A DNA stretch of 64,000 nt from Tannerellaceae bacterium (GTDB lineage: Bacteria; Bacteroidota; Bacteroidia; Bacteroidales; Tannerellaceae). Under the pieces are notes generated by a model that did not search any database, was not told where the DNA came from, and was given only the letters and a program-made list of their open reading frames with translations. Where the stretch lies: NCBI GenBank assembly GCA_031288615.1, contig JAITRC010000006.1, positions 34,745 through 98,744 of the forward strand. Direction: 5' to 3'. Below, piece after piece: positions 63,480 to 64,000 of this stretch; position 1 is the first letter of the stretch, and each line of letters begins with the position of its first letter. The position numbers were made by a program, and so were the translations under genes.

Positions 63480-64000
63480 TTACCCGTGAATGAGGTGGGT
63501 GAGGAGGCGGTAGAGGTCTTGGAGGTTGGGAGATTGGCTGAGTTGGGAGAGGTGTTTGTGGATGATGTGGACATCGTGGCGGACGGCGGGGCCGGTTTGG
63601 GCGTTGAGGGGAGGTAAATCGTGTACCTTGGCGGCCGTCTCGTCAATGAGAGGTAACAAAAGCCGTCCGTCTAAACCCTGTTGCTCCAGCAGCTGCCAGG
63701 CGATGGCGTACATCCGGTTGGTGAAACTGCAGGCGAAGACGGCAGCTATGTGAAATTGTTGCCGTTGCTCTGACGACAGGAAGTGCACCTCGTCCGAAAG
63801 CGATGCGGCAATCTTTTGGAGCAGTAATCCGTCGGCTTGAGAGGACGCTTCTATAAATACAGGGATGGTGCGGAAGGGAATAGGCCGTTGCCGGCTGAAG
63901 GTCTGCATGGGGTAAAAAACACCGTACCGGTTTGCCGTACCGGCAAAGACGTCCATGGGCATACTGCCTGCGGTATGCACCCATAGCCCTTTGTTGGGTG
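63480..64000 (-). CDS. DUF2520/Rossmann-type oxidoreductase-like protein (5' part outside window)
   Basis: The minus-strand frame is open from the stop at 63480 to the window edge, so only the last ~173 residues are seen. Features are LWVHTAGSMPMDVFAG, YGVFYPMQTFSRQRPIPF, IPVFIEA, and a helical C-domain (QFHIAAVFACSFTNRMYAIA...LLLPLIDETAAKV), matching the DUF2520 proteins that combine an F420/NADP-type Rossmann fold with a helical C-domain. Function is unknown. It is convergent with murB-ygjP, 3 nt apart. Confidence 0.82.
   Translation of the reverse strand, partial: PNKGLWVHTAGSMPMDVFAGTANRYGVFYPMQTFSRQRPIPFRTIPVFIEASSQADGLLLQKIAASLSDEVHFLSSEQRQQFHIAAVFACSFTNRMYAIAWQLLEQQGLDGRLLLPLIDETAAKVHDLPPLNAQTGPAVRHDVHIIHKHLSQLSQSPNLQDLYRLLTHLIHG

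Noticed and set aside
1..64000. CRISPR arrays, tRNA/rRNA genes, insertion sequences, prophage
   Set aside because: I looked for direct repeats with spacers, tRNA arms, terminal inverted repeats and transposase or integrase motifs and found none. The only tandem repeats are coding repeats in the gene at 13769.

Overview
This window is a gene-dense, mid-GC stretch of a Bacteroidales chromosome. The evidence is the Bacteroidota promoter signature (TAnnTTTG at -7), weak Shine-Dalgarno sites, a PorZ-like type IX secretion protein, C-terminal sorting-like domains on secreted proteins, a TamL-type lipoprotein, Wzi-like and porin-like outer-membrane barrels, and Bacteroidota-type KARI and MurB. Two giant secreted paralogs whose C-terminal domain resembles DUF6383 hint at Tannerellaceae or Porphyromonadaceae, but I cannot fix the family. 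I saw no rRNA, tRNA, CRISPR array, insertion sequence or prophage, and no gene-free stretch longer than 300 bases.

Layout. 1-6.4 kb: the 3' end of pyrH, then a minus-strand operon thrS-infC-rpmI-rplT-mnmA-acyltransferase-SDR. 6.4-11.8 kb: ilvDBNC, preceded by a complete attenuation leader (promoter, branched-chain-rich leader peptide, pause hairpin, antiterminator, terminator). 11.7-17.5 kb: a secreted phosphodiesterase/nuclease-fold protein, a Tat-type sugar isomerase, a 42-bp-periodic repeat surface protein, a secreted C1 peptidase and a RimP cut down to its N-domain. 17.5-23.8 kb: ruvA, TolC, LpxL and a GT2-Wzi fusion, then an oxidoreductase. 23.9-39.7 kb: two DUF6383-like giants, a Fur regulator, purA, a membrane protease, ugd, serS, a two-component pair, a second histidine kinase, a Tat oxidoreductase and a SUI1 factor. 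39.6-49.2 kb: an AddA-like helicase fused to TamL, then a Ser/Thr kinase module with two exported partners. 49.2-57.2 kb: serine/cysteine synthesis (cysE, serC, serA), pgi, a HAD phosphatase, a tetrahaem-SUMF1 fusion and folC. 57-64 kb: a porin whose signal peptide is encoded inside folC, an RdgB-PorZ fusion, a MurB-YgjP fusion and part of a DUF2520 gene.

Two things stand out. The first is the ilv attenuator, in which every element is readable base by base. The second is a pattern of extreme junctions. Three times a cytoplasmic enzyme (GT2, AddA-like helicase, RdgB) runs without a stop codon into an outer-membrane or secretion protein (Wzi-like, TamL, PorZ), with a recognisable signal peptide left in the middle. 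A fourth fusion (MurB-YgjP) joins two cytoplasmic proteins. FolC and the porin overlap by about 150 nt in different frames, so the porin signal peptide is encoded within the conserved FolC C-terminus. Together with the truncated rimP and the convergent 3' overlaps, this suggests a chromosome compacted by small deletions. It may also be one that makes polyproteins split by signal peptidase, or that starts translation internally.

All function calls rest on motif and family recognition by eye. No database search was run.
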